Assembly (NCBI GenBank): GCA_001599915.1
Contig: BCIG01000027.1
Coordinates: 372,001 to 436,000, forward strand
DNA: 64,000 nt
Direction of reading: 5' to 3'
Source: Symbiotaphrina buchneri
Lineage: Eukaryota; Ascomycota; Symbiotaphrinales; Symbiotaphrinaceae
Shown: in pieces, positions 33,245 through 45,653 of the stretch
Layout: each line of letters starts with the position of its first letter
Numbering within the stretch: position 1 is the stretch's first letter
Notes under the pieces: generated by a model
Databases searched by the model: none
What the model was told of the DNA's origin: nothing
Seen by the model: the letters and a program-made list of their open reading frames with translations, nothing else
Position numbers and translations under genes: made by a program

Positions 33245-35280
33245 CTAAAATTGCTCTCCCAGAGAGATATATACATCCACACTCTCCCTCTCCTTCTCCC
33301 CCAGCGCTCTACTCTCCGCCGCGCCCAGCTCCGTCGTCGCGCCGCTCGGTCTAATCTCCGCCGCCTCCACCGGGCGTTCACCATACTGCTCGAGCTCATT
33401 CATAGCCTCCTCCGTCGCATTATAGCGGCTATACAGCAGCCAGAAAACAACGCCTGCCAGCGTCGCCGCGACCGCCAAGCCGACGTACATCCAGACGAGC
33501 TTCGGGTCGACAGCCGTGGGCGACAGAGCGATGCCGAGCGCGGACCCGAACGCGCTGGTGAGTAGGTACATGCTCATGACGAAAGATTTCATGCTAGGCG
33601 GGGCCTTAGTGAAGGCGTACTCGAGGCCGGTGATGGAGGCGAAGATCTCCGACAGCCCGATGAAGAGATATGCGGGCGTCTGGACCGCGACGTGGACTTT
33701 GTTGGGGACCGTGCCGTCGGCGGAGGCGGCGCAGGCGAGCGGGGAGGAGTAGCATGGTGGGCTGGTGTAGATGATGTGCTGGACGATGGCGGCGTAGGCC
33801 ATGGCGAGCGCGCCGAAGAAGAAGCCCATTGTTATCCGCGTGATGGGCTTGAAGGGGATGTGGAATTTGCGCAGGAGCGGGTAGAGGAGTCGGTCGCAGA
33901 TGGGGATGAAGATTATGATGGTGATGGGGTCGATGTTTTGCATGATGTCGTTGGGGATGCCGTGCAGGTCCATCGTACCGGCTGAAGATGATACAGTTAG
34001 TGATGTCCGATAAGGGAGCGGGCAGGCTGGATGGGAGTGCAATGCGGTGCTGAGGTGGCGCAAGAATGCGTACCTTGAGAGATAAAGTTGTTCAGCATCT
34101 GTGAGTAGACAACCCAGTAGATGGGATAGAAGACGAAGACCTTGCATGCCACTAGAGCACGCTTGATCTCCTCGACGAAGAGGTCGCTCCATTTAATGGT
34201 GTATCTGACACCGTACTCCTCCTGGTAGGATGGCTTGGCAGCATCCATGTTACCCTTGTTGACCAGCCCGATCCACATAGCTTTGAAAGCGTGGATGATG
34301 ACGGATCCCTTTGGTGGGCGAACCACGTAGTACCTCTTTCCGATAATGAGGACAATAAAGCCAACGATGAACATGCACATTGCTAGAAGGTATGCCGACC
34401 AGAAGCCAATGTGCAGTTCCATTTCGGTGGTCGCAATGGCAGACAAAGAACCCACGTTGATGCACATGTAGAAGATCATGTAGATTCTCTGGATGGTGAC
34501 GCCGGGATCGACGATTACTCTTTCCCCGGATTTCAGAGTGCGAATTGTCTGTTTCGTGCCACGATACTGCTCCGCAATCAACGGTGATCTAGGTAAGGTA
34601 CGTCAGCCGCCGTCCATAAGGAAAGGCTCGAGGGGAAACACCACGTACACGTTGGACTTTATCCCTCCAGTTCCCAGACCTATGACGATCATAGAAGCGA
34701 TAAGACCACCCAGCGCAGCACCGTGTTCGATGGCTACAGGTAAGGATGTAACGAACAGAATCAGCAGCCCGGCGATGTAGATCATGGCAAAGTACACGAT
34801 CGTGTTGTATTTTCCCAGATACTGATCTGCCACGATAGCGCCAATAATGGGCGTGACATAGCACCAGAATTGGAAGAAATCCGTCAACCCAGTGGCACCG
34901 GTTTGTCCGAGGCCTATCGCTGTATCAGAACCACCTCTCTGCGTATAGTACGGGGAAGACTGACCGATGGCTCCAGGAACACCGCTAGGGTCATGATAGG
35001 CGTTCTGAATATAGTTCTGGAAGGGTCCTGAGAGACCATAGTACGCAAACCGTTCGCACAACTCGACAGCAGCGACCAAGAACGCGGACCAAGGCATTTT
35101 GTCGGCCACATGGCGCAAGCTGGCCCTCTCCTGCTCTGTTGGCTCCTCTCCGTCCAGCGTTTCTACGTCAAAGCTGGGTGCTTCTGCATCGGTGTATAGC
35201 GGTAGTTTCTCGTCTGCAGCAGGAGCAGTTGTAATAGGATCTATCGCCTCATCCCCTCCAGTCATGTCTTTCATACTCAT
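33245..35280 (-). CDS. ptr2: POT/PTR-family proton-coupled peptide transporter (Ptr2-like)
   Basis: Plasma-membrane di/tripeptide-proton symporter. Minus-strand exons in transcript order: 35280-34649, 34588-34074, 33981-33245; 627 aa, frame kept. A cytosolic N-terminus of about 60 acidic residues precedes the first helix. The POT signature ELCERFAYYGLSGPFQNYI (near residue 73) carries the ExxER-type proton-coupling residues. GLGTGGIKSNV joins SPLIAEQY across intron 1, the second family signature. About 12 membrane segments are visible, including MGFFFGALAMAYAAIVQHII and the final LVWMYVGLAVAATLAGVVFW. A long cytosolic loop with RTLKSGERVIVDPGVTIQR lies between the halves, as in yeast Ptr2. 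The C-terminal tail is acidic and disordered. An extra 5' exon (35397-35369) was tested and fails to keep the frame. Function assignment is strong at the family level. Confidence 0.94.
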
Positions 35281-35781
35281 TCTCCTTGGTTCTACCTCTG
35301 TAGCATGGAACCTAACAAGGGTGATTTAGCAAGGGGAAGCTGTGAACAAGATTGAGATAAAGACATACTGTGCGGCAACACTCTCACGTTCCGCCATCTT
35401 CACGGTGTGACTCTGTTGCAGCAGCTCGAGATCCGGTACACGATGATATGCAACAGGCGACTTGTTGAAGGAGAAGAGAGCCCTCCAAAAGGAGGACCCC
35501 TCCTGGGCGGGAGGAGGCATTAAGTAATGGCAAGGGCAGCTACATGGGGCAAACCCCGGATAGTAGTGGCTAGCAGCGCACCATGTGGTGACTGTGCGAC
35601 CTCGGAGGGTCTGAGGCAATGGTGATGCTACCAGATGAAGAATAAACCGGTGGGAATGACGCTCGATCCTCGTGCTGCGAGTGGAACCTGGCGAGATGCG
35701 TGGTTGGATCACGGTAGCGGCCGGCGAATGCTTACCTTATTCTCGTTAGGGCGCCATGGCCGAAAAAACGTTGGCGATCGT

Positions 35782-36174
35782 TCAGGCTAAGAGAAAGCTT
35801 GGCTTTTGACAAAGGATGACAACCAAAGGGTCGGGACTATTGAGATCATCTATTGAGATCATAAAAATATTATAATCGAAGACTGTCATGTCCAATCCAG
35901 AGCATATCCATGATGGAACAAAGAAAGCAGCATCCAAGGGGCGCATGCTCGTCGTCAGACCTTTCTCGAATCTCCAAGAGCAAAATCTTTTTGTTCCAGA
36001 GGACCCGCATTTCGTCAGGCGAACCTCGGGAGGAATCAGTTTCCTTGACATCTCCAAATCCTTAGCGAACGGTCCAAGCAGCAAAGAGTTCACGGCTTGT
36101 TCTCCACAAAGGGTACAGCCACCGGAGATTTGCCGGTCGAGCCGCCAAAATCGACTGTGCCTGGCCAGGCACAT
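35782..36174 (-). CDS. hypothetical protein, weak
   Basis: A 130-codon minus frame from an ATG (MCLARHSRFWRLDRQISGGC) that stays open further upstream to about 36261 without another ATG. It is rich in Cys, Trp and Phe, ending CQKPSFLLA. No domain recognised and no splice-linked exon found. It could be an orphan gene or chance. Confidence 0.2.
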   Translation of the reverse strand: MCLARHSRFWRLDRQISGGCTLCGEQAVNSLLLGPFAKDLEMSRKLIPPEVRLTKCGSSGTKRFCSWRFEKGLTTSMRPLDAAFFVPSWICSGLDMTVFDYNIFMISIDDLNSPDPLVVILCQKPSFLLA

Positions 36175-37078
36175 CACCCATTCATCGTCCGTCAAGTGGT
36201 TCCCATAACATAAACTCTCCGAACTCGGGACGGCAATTTGTTCGGTGTGTTTTGCAGTCACGGCTTGGAAATCAAGTGTGCACCATCAGTAATAATCACG
36301 GCTGCTCCTATTCGTCTAGAACACAATAGACTCTTCTCCGGCAAACCCTGTAGCATCAGGAAGGAGATCACGAGACAAGCATGAAGTATGGCGAACTGTA
36401 TGCATCACTCTTCTTCTGTGCCGTGAGCGAACAGTCCAGCATTTTAGTGCAAGTACTTTGAGCTTATGATGAATACCTTATCACGATATACTTCTCTGTT
36501 CCCAATCAAGGCAGGAAGCAGGGCAACCGCCTTCAAGACAGAACGCCCCGTTGCCCTTCGCCTTCCCATCATTCCCAATGATGTTTCTTTTTTTCTCGGC
36601 TCCTCCATGCCGAACTTAGCTAGCAAGCATCTTACTTGCCTTCTCCCGCCCTGACTAAAATGCTTCTATGGAGCTATCTGCACGCTACCTTATCTTAGCT
36701 TAGGGGAAACGCAGCAGCCTTCACCACCTGCATCTTCAACCATACCCCTACCCCACAAGGCACAAGTCGCGGGGAATGATTTGAAGAATTCTTGCTGAGC
36801 AGTATTCACATTGTGTCGGTCTTGTCTAGAAAACCATTCTACAACCAAAAGACATTGCCCGTCGAGTATCACCGGCAGGCTCTCCTGGCAGAGTAGGAGG
36901 ATGACTGCTCGGGTTGATCAACTTCCTACAAAACAGCTACTCATTTATTTGGCTTCCCGATTCATGCTCCTGCACATCGACATACTTAGAAGCTGGACCT
37001 CATCATCAATGCATTAAATTATCTCACATGTGCCAGGATCCTAACAGCTACTCAGCTGCTAGGTGGACTGTTTCCGCT

Positions 37079-37112
37079 GTTTCCTGTTTCCTGTTTCCTG
37101 TTTCCTGTTTCC
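37079..37112. repeat. GTTTCCT tandem repeat, about five copies
   Basis: Direct reading shows consecutive GTTTCCT units in noncoding DNA upstream of the App1-like gene. Confidence 0.9.
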
Positions 37113-37546
37113 ATTTCACTCGAGTATGACATACAATGGAGATTTGCTCATCTTATAACTGCTGTGCGCTGCATCTTATGATCTCTGTCATTCAACGTAG
37201 TTCTTCTTGGTTTTTTGGTCTGAACATGAGTAGCCAACAAGGTCACAATCTCTGTTCGGTTGTCCGTACGCGGAAAGTGCGACTTTGTCTCATTCCAGGA
37301 TCAGGAAACCATCCTGATGGCCGAGAAAGTCCCTGGAACCAACCTTTCTTACTAGGTTTGGTCTACATTTGCTGACCAGACCATGGAAAAAGGAAGTTGC
37401 GCCAGCCCCCTCTCCATCACCTTTATTTACTTTCTCCTCCAGCCTGCATCTCTCAGTGTTTTATCTTCGATCGTCTTTGGGGGTCACCAACTTCAAGATG
37501 CTGCTTGTGCGGCTCGCCCCTCTCTTACTAGTCATTTCCCCCTTTT

Positions 37547-39086
37547 ATGACTGCTGATGCTAGTCAGGCAACATCAGAACTTGAAGGACCACGCGCAACC
37601 AGAGACTTGCGATCCGACCATAAGCATTCTCCTTGGAATGATCACGTCGGGAGGAAGATATGGAGCAACTTCGAAGACCATATACATTCCGGCTGGACGG
37701 CAGTCAAATCAGGCTTGCGCACGTTCTTGGTCCATGAGTACCATAAGTTTCTCAAATTAGACAAAGCTGCCATAGATGCGCTGCCAGTGCACGTACTGAA
37801 CATACCGTAAGTTTGGCCCCGGACCCTTTGGACCCTTCATTCCAAAGCTGTATATGCTGATAAGTTGTAGTCCGTATGCGAACTGGACAGACAATGCTTG
37901 GAACGTGAGATTCCATGGCAATGTATACAAACAACCCAACATTTCCCAAAAGAGGCTTGACCGGTTAGCCAATAAGTTCCTCTTCGGCACGTCCGTTCAA
38001 AAATTACCTCCTGAACAAGCTGCCCAGGCGCGGAACATCACTGCAGAGATATTCGTTGTGCATCAGAGCCACCAGAATGTATCGTTCTATCTTGAGCCGG
38101 CACCAAGCGCAGGTTCAAGCGGAGAGCCGGGTGGTGGAGGTGCCGTCACGCCTGGCGGAGGTAGTCAGAATATCAGCATTTCCTATCCCACAACCGTCGA
38201 GGGGGATTTCGATGCGTTTATCAAACTTGCAAATGTTTCCGGCAGCGGATTGGCTGGCGGCAATGAGACTATACAGATTCAGCGGCTTAACGTATACGCT
38301 CATTGCACGGACACCGGGAACGCAACTGCATATCTGGTTCCTCCACGAGGCATTACTGTTGTTAGCGACATTGACGACATCCTCAAAGTCACCAAGATAT
38401 ATCGGCCAAAAGAAGGTCTCTTGAACACTTTCGCCCGGCCTTATAAGCCTTGGATGAACATGCCCGATATCTATGCCAATTGGTCGCGGAGCATTCAAAA
38501 TGTGCATTTCCATTACTTGACGACGACTCCAGAGCAGATCACCCGCAATTACATGGGGTTCATCTACAATAACTATCCTGGCGGCTCTTTTGACACCCGA
38601 CCACTGAACTTCAGTGACATTTCCGCTACGCGCCATATTCGCAGGTGGCTCCTGAGGAGGATCTTGCAGACCTTCCCAGAACGGGACTTCATCCTCATCG
38701 CGGATACCAGCAACGGGGACGTCATGAAGGACTATCCCGAGATGGCAAAAGACTTTCCGGACCAGGTGCAATGCATTCTTTTACGCAACACGAGTGCGAC
38801 TGACCCCGGAGATCGAATTCCTTACAATACTGCTCACTTCAGAGGAGTTCCGAAAGAGAAATACATGTTCTTCAGAGTTCCGGTAAGCCAATCTGTCCTC
38901 GTGTATAAGGACGGACATAACGTTTTGCGGTAGGATGACTTGGCGCATCTCGATATTGCGAATGGGCATTGTTACAATTCCTCCATCCAGCAGAATGTTA
39001 CTTTCGGCTGGCAAGGCCTGCCTTTCGGTTTGGGCAAGAAGTTCAGGCCACCTCTATCAAGGGACTCCGAGGATACTTCTGATTAG
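37547..39086 (+). CDS. App1-like phosphatidate phosphatase (DUF2183)
   Basis: HAD-type phosphatase of the App1 family, which dephosphorylates phosphatidic acid; yeast App1 works at endocytic actin patches. Exons 37547-37806, 37871-38882, 38934-39086; 474 aa as modelled. The catalytic region reads GITVVSDIDDILKVTKIYRP: the DxDx(T) motif is DIDDI, with Ile where Thr is usual. Further family blocks: FHYLTTTPEQITRNYMGFIY, HIRRWLLRRILQTFPERDFI, LIADTSNGDVMKDYPEMAKD, and the C-terminal DDLAHLDIANGHCYNSSIQQ. Several N-x-S/T sites are present. The ATG at 37547 follows a separate frame (ATG 37498) that encodes a convincing signal peptide but is offset by one base, so the native protein may be secretory with a frame disruption here. 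No SH3 or actin-binding tail is present, unlike yeast App1. Confidence 0.88.
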
Positions 39087-40371
39087 GAGGGTCGAGCATG
39101 GAGTCTGTTGGGAAATTTCCTTGTCATTGCACTTTTGAAGTTGTACGTTGTCGAGTCCACAGCAGACCCATGGCGGCTGCTACAGGAGAAACCTGATATC
39201 ATGCAGCGCCGACTGTGGCAGGTCTATAGAGCATATGTATTTGTGTTTGTCACCTCTCTGGGCCTCTTCTTGGGTGTTGCGGGCTTTCAGGATGAGTCTT
39301 TATCTGACGCCCGCCCGCAGGTGTCTCTACATTAATCGTGTATAGTAGTCCTCTAGCAAACCGAGGCCATTCGAAAAAGGCAACTCCATCACAGTCCCAC
39401 CGCATCGCGTACGCAGACCGCCTATCCTCCTTTCCAATAATACCCATCAAGACAAAAACCAAACATGCCATAGATTAGATCGGGGTCCCCAAAGCCCCCT
39501 CTCCCCCACTTCTAGACCGTCATCTCAGAGCTTCTCAAAACGAGGCTGCCCAAGCCCTGGTCCCTACTCCGTACATAAAGTAGGTAGCTGTCCTCGTACC
39601 CCTCCTAGCTACCCCTATCCACTGAAAACTTCCTAATCTTCTCCGTCCATCTCCCCGTCTACCTCCGTTCCGGGTTCTCCATTTCGGAGATGTCCTATCC
39701 GCAAACTGCTCCACACCTGTCACATACTTCGTACGGAGTACGCTCTACTCACACAAGCGCCAAATTTACGACGGAATAATAATCTAATCCTCGTATCCTC
39801 CGTATGTAGGGTAGTGTAAGGTACTAAGGAAATAAATAAGCTCAAGCTTCCATTTTGAGGCTTGCAAGCGCGGCGCCGTTTTGCGGTGTCGGGGAATACT
39901 TTCCCGACTCCTCTACAGAGTAAGGTAGGTCTTCGCATTTCTTCCGCAAGCTCGAGGGCGTCTACGGCCTGACTGCGGACTGCGGCTGCGGACAGGCGAG
40001 GCAGGGATCGGAAGATGGGAAGGAAGATGGGGGATGGGGGATCGACGGTGATACGGGCCGTTGGGCTTCACGAACCCGCCGCGGTACGATAGGCTGTCTA
40101 CCTTAAGGTAGCTATGGTAAGGTACCCATGGCTAAACAGCTGCGGCATACGGCCTCTCTCGAGAGCATTGGAAGCAGAGCATGCTCATGCTGTGCGCAGG
40201 AGGCCAGCATGGCAATGGCAAATGGCAAATGGCAGCCCTACCGTAGCCAGCGTGGAGTCTACGGCGCAAGCGTAAGCATATTTCGCCGCTGCGGCCCGTT
40301 GAGCTCGAGCCCGGCTCGGGCAGCGACGCGAGCGGGAAAATGCACGAGATCTGCTCTGGCGTTTGGGGACT
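39087..40371. other. intergenic, App1-like 3' to retrotransposon
   Basis: About 1.3 kb. AAGGTA-type runs occur near 39815, 39919 and 40100-40125. A 75-codon frame (39108-39335) has some protein-like character but no start or splice support. Bases 40037-40049 (GGGGGATCGACGG) recur just right of the element at 45657-45669. Confidence 0.45.
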
Positions 40372-40734
40372 TGAACTTTGAAGGTTTCGCTAGAGGGCTT
40401 GGCACCCTATTCCTATCTCGTATCGGCCGGCCTAGAAACACGGTGATACTGCGCTCAGAAAGGTTGAATAAATGTGGCTTGTAAGAGGCCGATCTAGATA
40501 GGGGGCGGAGCACTGATTGCGTATTTTTATTGCGTGATTCACTGCGGTATCAGAGCTTGTAGGGAGGTGAGATTTCGCCTATAAGATGGGGAGATGAACG
40601 CTCCCTCAACGGAGACAGCAGTTGCAGTTTTGAGTTTAGTGGTACTTATGTTCGCTAGTTATTTGTATGCAGTTTAGTGTACCTGAGCACCGCTTTGCTA
40701 AGCCTATGTCTACCCAGTAAACCTTATAGGTTCA
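40372..40734 (+). repeat. left LTR of copia element
   Basis: 363 bp, begins TG and ends CA within a TTGAAC/GTTCAA inverted terminal pair. Differs from the right LTR at five positions, all transitions. Confidence 0.95.
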
Positions 40735-43700
40735 ACTGGTTATGAGCCCGGCTTGCCGTCAGCTCTAGTCAACTAGAAGCTCGACGTATAGCTAGCAAGT
40801 CGCTACCACTAGCTGTCCAGGCCTCGGCTCCTATCGTTTAGGGCAACCTGGATAGCAGCAGACGAAGCCGCAGGCTCCAGGGGATAGCTCCGGCAGACGG
40901 AGAAGACGAAGCTCCTGTTCCCGTGGCCCAGGAAGAGCCGCAGGAGAAGACTGCCACCGTCATGACGGCAGCAAGAAGCCATGATATGCCCAAGGGGCAG
41001 ATGCTCCTGAAGTACGACGGGAAGAACTTCATCCAGTGGCATAAGTTCATGAGGCGTCTATTTATGTATACGGGCCTCCTGTACAGCGTTGTGGAGCGGA
41101 AGGAGCCACCTCCTCCGGAGGGAGATGAGAATGATCCTGAGTGGCTCAGATGGGCCATGGACGACGCGGCGGCCACGAATTGGCTTATCGCTGGCCTTGG
41201 AGCGCATAGCATGCTGATAGACAGCGTTTTGGAAGGTGCGAAACAGCAGTGGGAGCACCTCCAGGCGAAGCTCAAGACGTTCAGCAAGGACCGACTGGCT
41301 TCAATTATCCAAGAATACCATTTGTTCCATATTAAGAGCAGGGAGTCGATCTTGCAAGCGTCATCCAGGCTTGACGGTATACAGCTGACGATAGGCGAAG
41401 CCGATCTGAACGAAAAGCCAACCGACACAAACAAGCTGATAATATTCCTGAGAGGCCTAGGGCCACAATATGCGATAATCAGGACGATACTTAAAAGCCA
41501 GAACGTCTCTTACAAGGAGGCAATAAGCCGGCTGCTCGGAGAAGAATTCAAGCTCAGAGATTCGTCATCCAAATCAGCTTTGGTGGTGACCACCACCAAA
41601 AGGGAACCGCTAAAAGAATTCAAACCCAATGACAAATTCGATTGCGTGCCTTGTGGGAAGAGACACCCTTTTGAGTTTTGGGAATGCAATAAGTGGAAGA
41701 GCTCCCTATGAGGGCAAGAGTCAATCAAGAGACGAAAGGCTCATCAGGATAGGAAGAAGGCCAAACAAGATGAAGCAGCAGCAAGCAGCAAGGCCTCAAC
41801 AACAGCAGCTATCACGATAGCTGATTCGACCAAGACCCAAAGCGATGTGATGGCCTGGCTTGCAGTTGCAGATACAGAAGATGACTCCGTATCTGACCCG
41901 GACTGGATAATTGATTCAGGAGCGACCCAGTATATGACATCCTACCAAAGGGCATTCGCCACCTATAGGCTCCTACAGGGCACTATCACCACCGCTGGAT
42001 GAGCGAAATTGGTCTCTGCAGGGGTAGGAAACATAGAGATAACCCTCTGAAGAGGGGAGAGGGTCCGTCTGGACGACGTTCTCCACGTCCCGGCAATCAA
42101 GATAAACCTGATATCAGTTGGACAGCTTGCTATAAGGGGCATTAAAGTGATGTTCGATCAGTATGGAGTCCAACTGCGACGGGCCGGACAGTGGTTAGCG
42201 ACTGCTATCCAAAGGGGAAATCACTATATTTTAGAGATGATTTGGACAACGTTTCAATCAACTGCTAAAGCAGTTCAAACAGCTGTGATATCTGCACCAG
42301 ACAACCTTAGTGCAAGGGCAAAAGCAGCACCGGCCAGCCCGGAGGAAAATGGGGATAACCAGGAGTATAACCTCTGGCATCGCCGCTATGGCCATTTTGG
42401 TAGCGATAAGATGACCAGCCTTCATCAGGTGATGGATGGTGTTCCCCTGTTGGCAGAGCCTAGCGGAAACGGGCTGTGCAGGCCGTGCGATCAGTCAAAG
42501 TTGCTGAAAATAGATAACCTTATGCGGCCGCATCAGGCCACCAGGCGGCTTGAGCGCATCCATACCGACTTCTGGGGCCTATATGCAACACCAAGCCACA
42601 AAGGAAACCAATATATGCTGATGATAACGGACGACTACTCCAGGATGCTGTGGACTTATTTTACCAAGACCAGGACAGGCCTATACACCAGCTTCACAAA
42701 CTGGAAAGCCATGGTCGAGACGGAGTCAGGGGAGAAGCTTGCTATAGTACAGACAGACAGCACCGGAGAAAACCACAAGCTAGCCATGTATCTGGAGCTG
42801 GAGGGTGTCCATTTCAAGTTCATCATCGCATATACGCTGCAGCAGAACGGCATAGCAGAAAGGGCCAACAGAACAGTGATGACAATGGCCCGTTCTATGC
42901 TGATAGACGCTAACCTTCCCACAGAGTTCTGGGAGGAGGCAGCTGAGACGGCCACCTGGCTGAAAAATCGCGCTCCGGTATGTGTTCATGGCCGTCTTGA
43001 AGATATAACTCCGTATGAAGCTTGGAAGCTCAGACGGCCGCATGTGGAAAAGCTCAGAGTCTGGGGATGTCTCTGTTTCGTCTATATACCCAAAGAGAAA
43101 CGGACAAAGCTCGATCCAGTCGCATAGGAAGGTATCTTCGTCGGATATCACAAGACAACGGGCTATTATAAGATCTGGGAGCCGAAAAGCAAGTCAGTCA
43201 AGCATGTGTATAATGTAAAGTTTTACGAAAACAAGACCTACCCTGGATTTCAAGCAGATGGACTGATCGATACGATAAACCCGATAAGCGAAGAAGAATG
43301 GGACCCGTCCGAGCTTATAGAGGAGCCTCTGATAGGAGGAGCTTCTGAAGGAGCTCCTGCAGAGACGTCAGATGAAACTATCGAAATAGAACGAAGACAG
43401 ACATTTAGTGAAAATCCTGCTACCTCTGGCGAAACAAGAGTGCAGGAGACCGAGTCTATTATCGCAGATTCCCAAGGGGAATCGAATACTTAAGAAATTA
43501 GTGGTGTAACCAGCCAATTCAGGAGGTGCTTAGTGCCTAGCAGGAAGGCCAGAGAATCTGTTTACCCGGTCAAACTCAGGCTGGGCCGAAGCGAAGCAGA
43601 TCAGCCTCCAGCTGTTACAACAGCGATAATCACAAAAGAACGCATCAAAGAGCCTGCAACGTACAAAGAAGCTATTGTAGACCCTGTATAGGGGAAACAG

Positions 43701-45290
43701 TGATGAGATGCCAGTGAGAAACAGCTAACGGCGCTCATCAGCAACGATACTTGGGTCACAGTGCCACTGAACAGCCTGCCACCAGAGAGAACCCCTGTGG
43801 ACTCCAAGTGGGTCCTCAAAGTCAAGTATCTCAGCGATGGATATACAATGGAGCGTTTCAAAGCCTGTCTAGTCAGTAGAGGCTTCACCCAGGTGCCTGG
43901 GACAGACTTCAGGGAGACCTTTGCTCCGGTGGTTCAATATGAATCGATTTGGGTGCTGTTCGCCCTATCAGCATTGCACGATTGGGAGATCCATCAGGTG
44001 GATTTTGACGATGCTTACCTAGCGGCGGAGATTTACAAGCCCATATACATATGGCTGCCAAAAGGATTGAAGATAGAAACAGGGATGGTGTTAGAACTCC
44101 GCAAAGGCTTATATGGCCTAAAGCAGTCCGGACGACTGTGGAATCAGAAGATAACCGACTTTCTGAAAAGGCTAGGTTTCAGACCTCTGCAGGCTGAGCC
44201 GAGCCTATTTCGCCATGAAAGCAAAAAGGTCATGGTTAGTTTATATATTGATGATATGCTGATCTTTGCTCCTAAGCTGGAAGCTATCAAGAGCTTTAAG
44301 GAGCAATTGAAGAAGGCCTTCAAGGTCAAGGACATGGGCGAGGTTGACTATATCTTGGGCATCAAGGTGATGCGTAATAGGAAAACAAAAACGATCACCC
44401 TGAGCCAGACCGGATATGTTGACAAGATCCTTCAAGATCACCAGAAATCTCAAGCAAGATCCATAGGTATACCGGCTGAGGGTGACGATGCTATACTAAA
44501 GCAAGTACCTCTGGAACCTGAAGCAGACACGGGAGAATATCTAAAGGATGTTGGTCAGCTCAATTACTTGGTCACAGGGACCCGTACCGACCTTGTGTTT
44601 ATATCATCGAAGCTGAGCCAACACTGTCACAACCCAGCTGAACAGTATGAAAAAGCAGTATCAAGAGTCCACCGCTATCTCCATGGCACCCGTGACTACT
44701 CCATCTTGTATGGAGGAGACGATATAACCGAGCCAGACCTCCGAGGCTACTCAGACACATCGTATGGGGATGATAAAGACGATCGACGATCGACCCTGGG
44801 CTATATTTATATGCTGAACGGTGGACCGGTATCCTGGAAGAGCACCAAGCAACGATCAATCGCAACCTCCACCACTGAGGCAGAATACGTCGCCATGACT
44901 GCAGCAGCGAAAGAGGGTATATGGCTTCGTCAGATCATGCTAGAATTGAAGCAGGGAGACCTAGTCAGTCGGGAGACGAAGACGCCTATCCGGATACTAG
45001 CGGACAATCAGTCAGCTATTGCTATATCGAAAAACCCGGAGTTCCATGCCAAGACGAAACATATCGCAATACAATATAATTTCATCAGGGAGCTGGTGGA
45101 GCAAGGAACGATCGAGCTGGAGTACTGCCGTACAGAGGAGATGCTTGCTGACAGCCTCACCAAGCCGCTCTTACGAGCTAAGCTGGAAAGGATACTGACA
45201 GCTCTTCGGCTCAGGAGGTAGGTGGCTGCAGACGCGGCGAACGGAAGAGGCTATTCAACATCAGCTTCGTATAACCGTGAGGAGGAGACT

Positions 45291-45653
45291 TGAACTTTGA
45301 AGGTTTCGCTAGAGGGCTTGGCACCCTATTCCTATCTCGTATCGGCCGGCCTAGAAACACGGTGATACTGCGCTCAGAAAGGTTGAATAAATGTGGCTTG
45401 TAGGAGGCCGATCTAGATAGGGGGCGGAGCACTGATTGCGTATTTTTATTGTGTGATTCACTGCGGTATCAGAGCTTGTAGGGAGGTGAGATTTCGCCTA
45501 TAAGATGGGGAGACGAACGCTCCCTCAACGGAGACAGCAGTTGCAGTTTCGAGTTTAGTGGTACTTATGTTCGCTAGTTATTTGTATGCAGTTTAGTGTA
45601 CCTGAGCACCGCTTCGCTAAGCCTATGTCTACCCAGTAAACCTTATAGGTTCA
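45291..45653 (+). repeat. right LTR of copia element
   Basis: 363 bp, same length as the left copy, no indels between them. Preceded by a purine-rich tract. Confidence 0.95.

Larger units (their letters stand above)
35281..37546. other. intergenic, transporter 5' to App1-like gene 5'
   Basis: 2.3 kb shared upstream region of divergent genes. It contains a weak hypothetical minus frame (35782-36174) and a 7-bp tandem repeat at 37079-37112. A short hydrophobic frame beginning at 37498 directly precedes the App1-like gene (see findings). Confidence 0.5.
40372..45653 (+). mobile_element. Ty1/copia LTR retrotransposon, broken internal region
   Basis: Fossil element of about 5.3 kb with two 363-bp LTRs. 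Parts in order: left LTR; primer-binding site at 40738-40749 (GGTTATGAGCCC), complementary to the anticodon stem-loop of initiator tRNA-Met, as in half-tRNA priming known for copia; gag-like region about 40923-41711; protease-like region near 41.9 kb; integrase-like region about 42147-43127; reverse transcriptase and RNase H about 43761-45221; a purine tract at 45279-45288; right LTR. The order integrase before reverse transcriptase marks Ty1/copia. The coding region is broken in roughly half a dozen places, so it is not a working copy. LTR identity of about 98.6 percent points to a recent insertion. No exact 5-bp target duplication is visible. Confidence 0.93.

Noticed and set aside
35295-35397. 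Extra 5' exon for the peptide transporter (MAERESVAA...)
   Set aside because: Donor and acceptor look good but the phase does not match; joining gives a stop.
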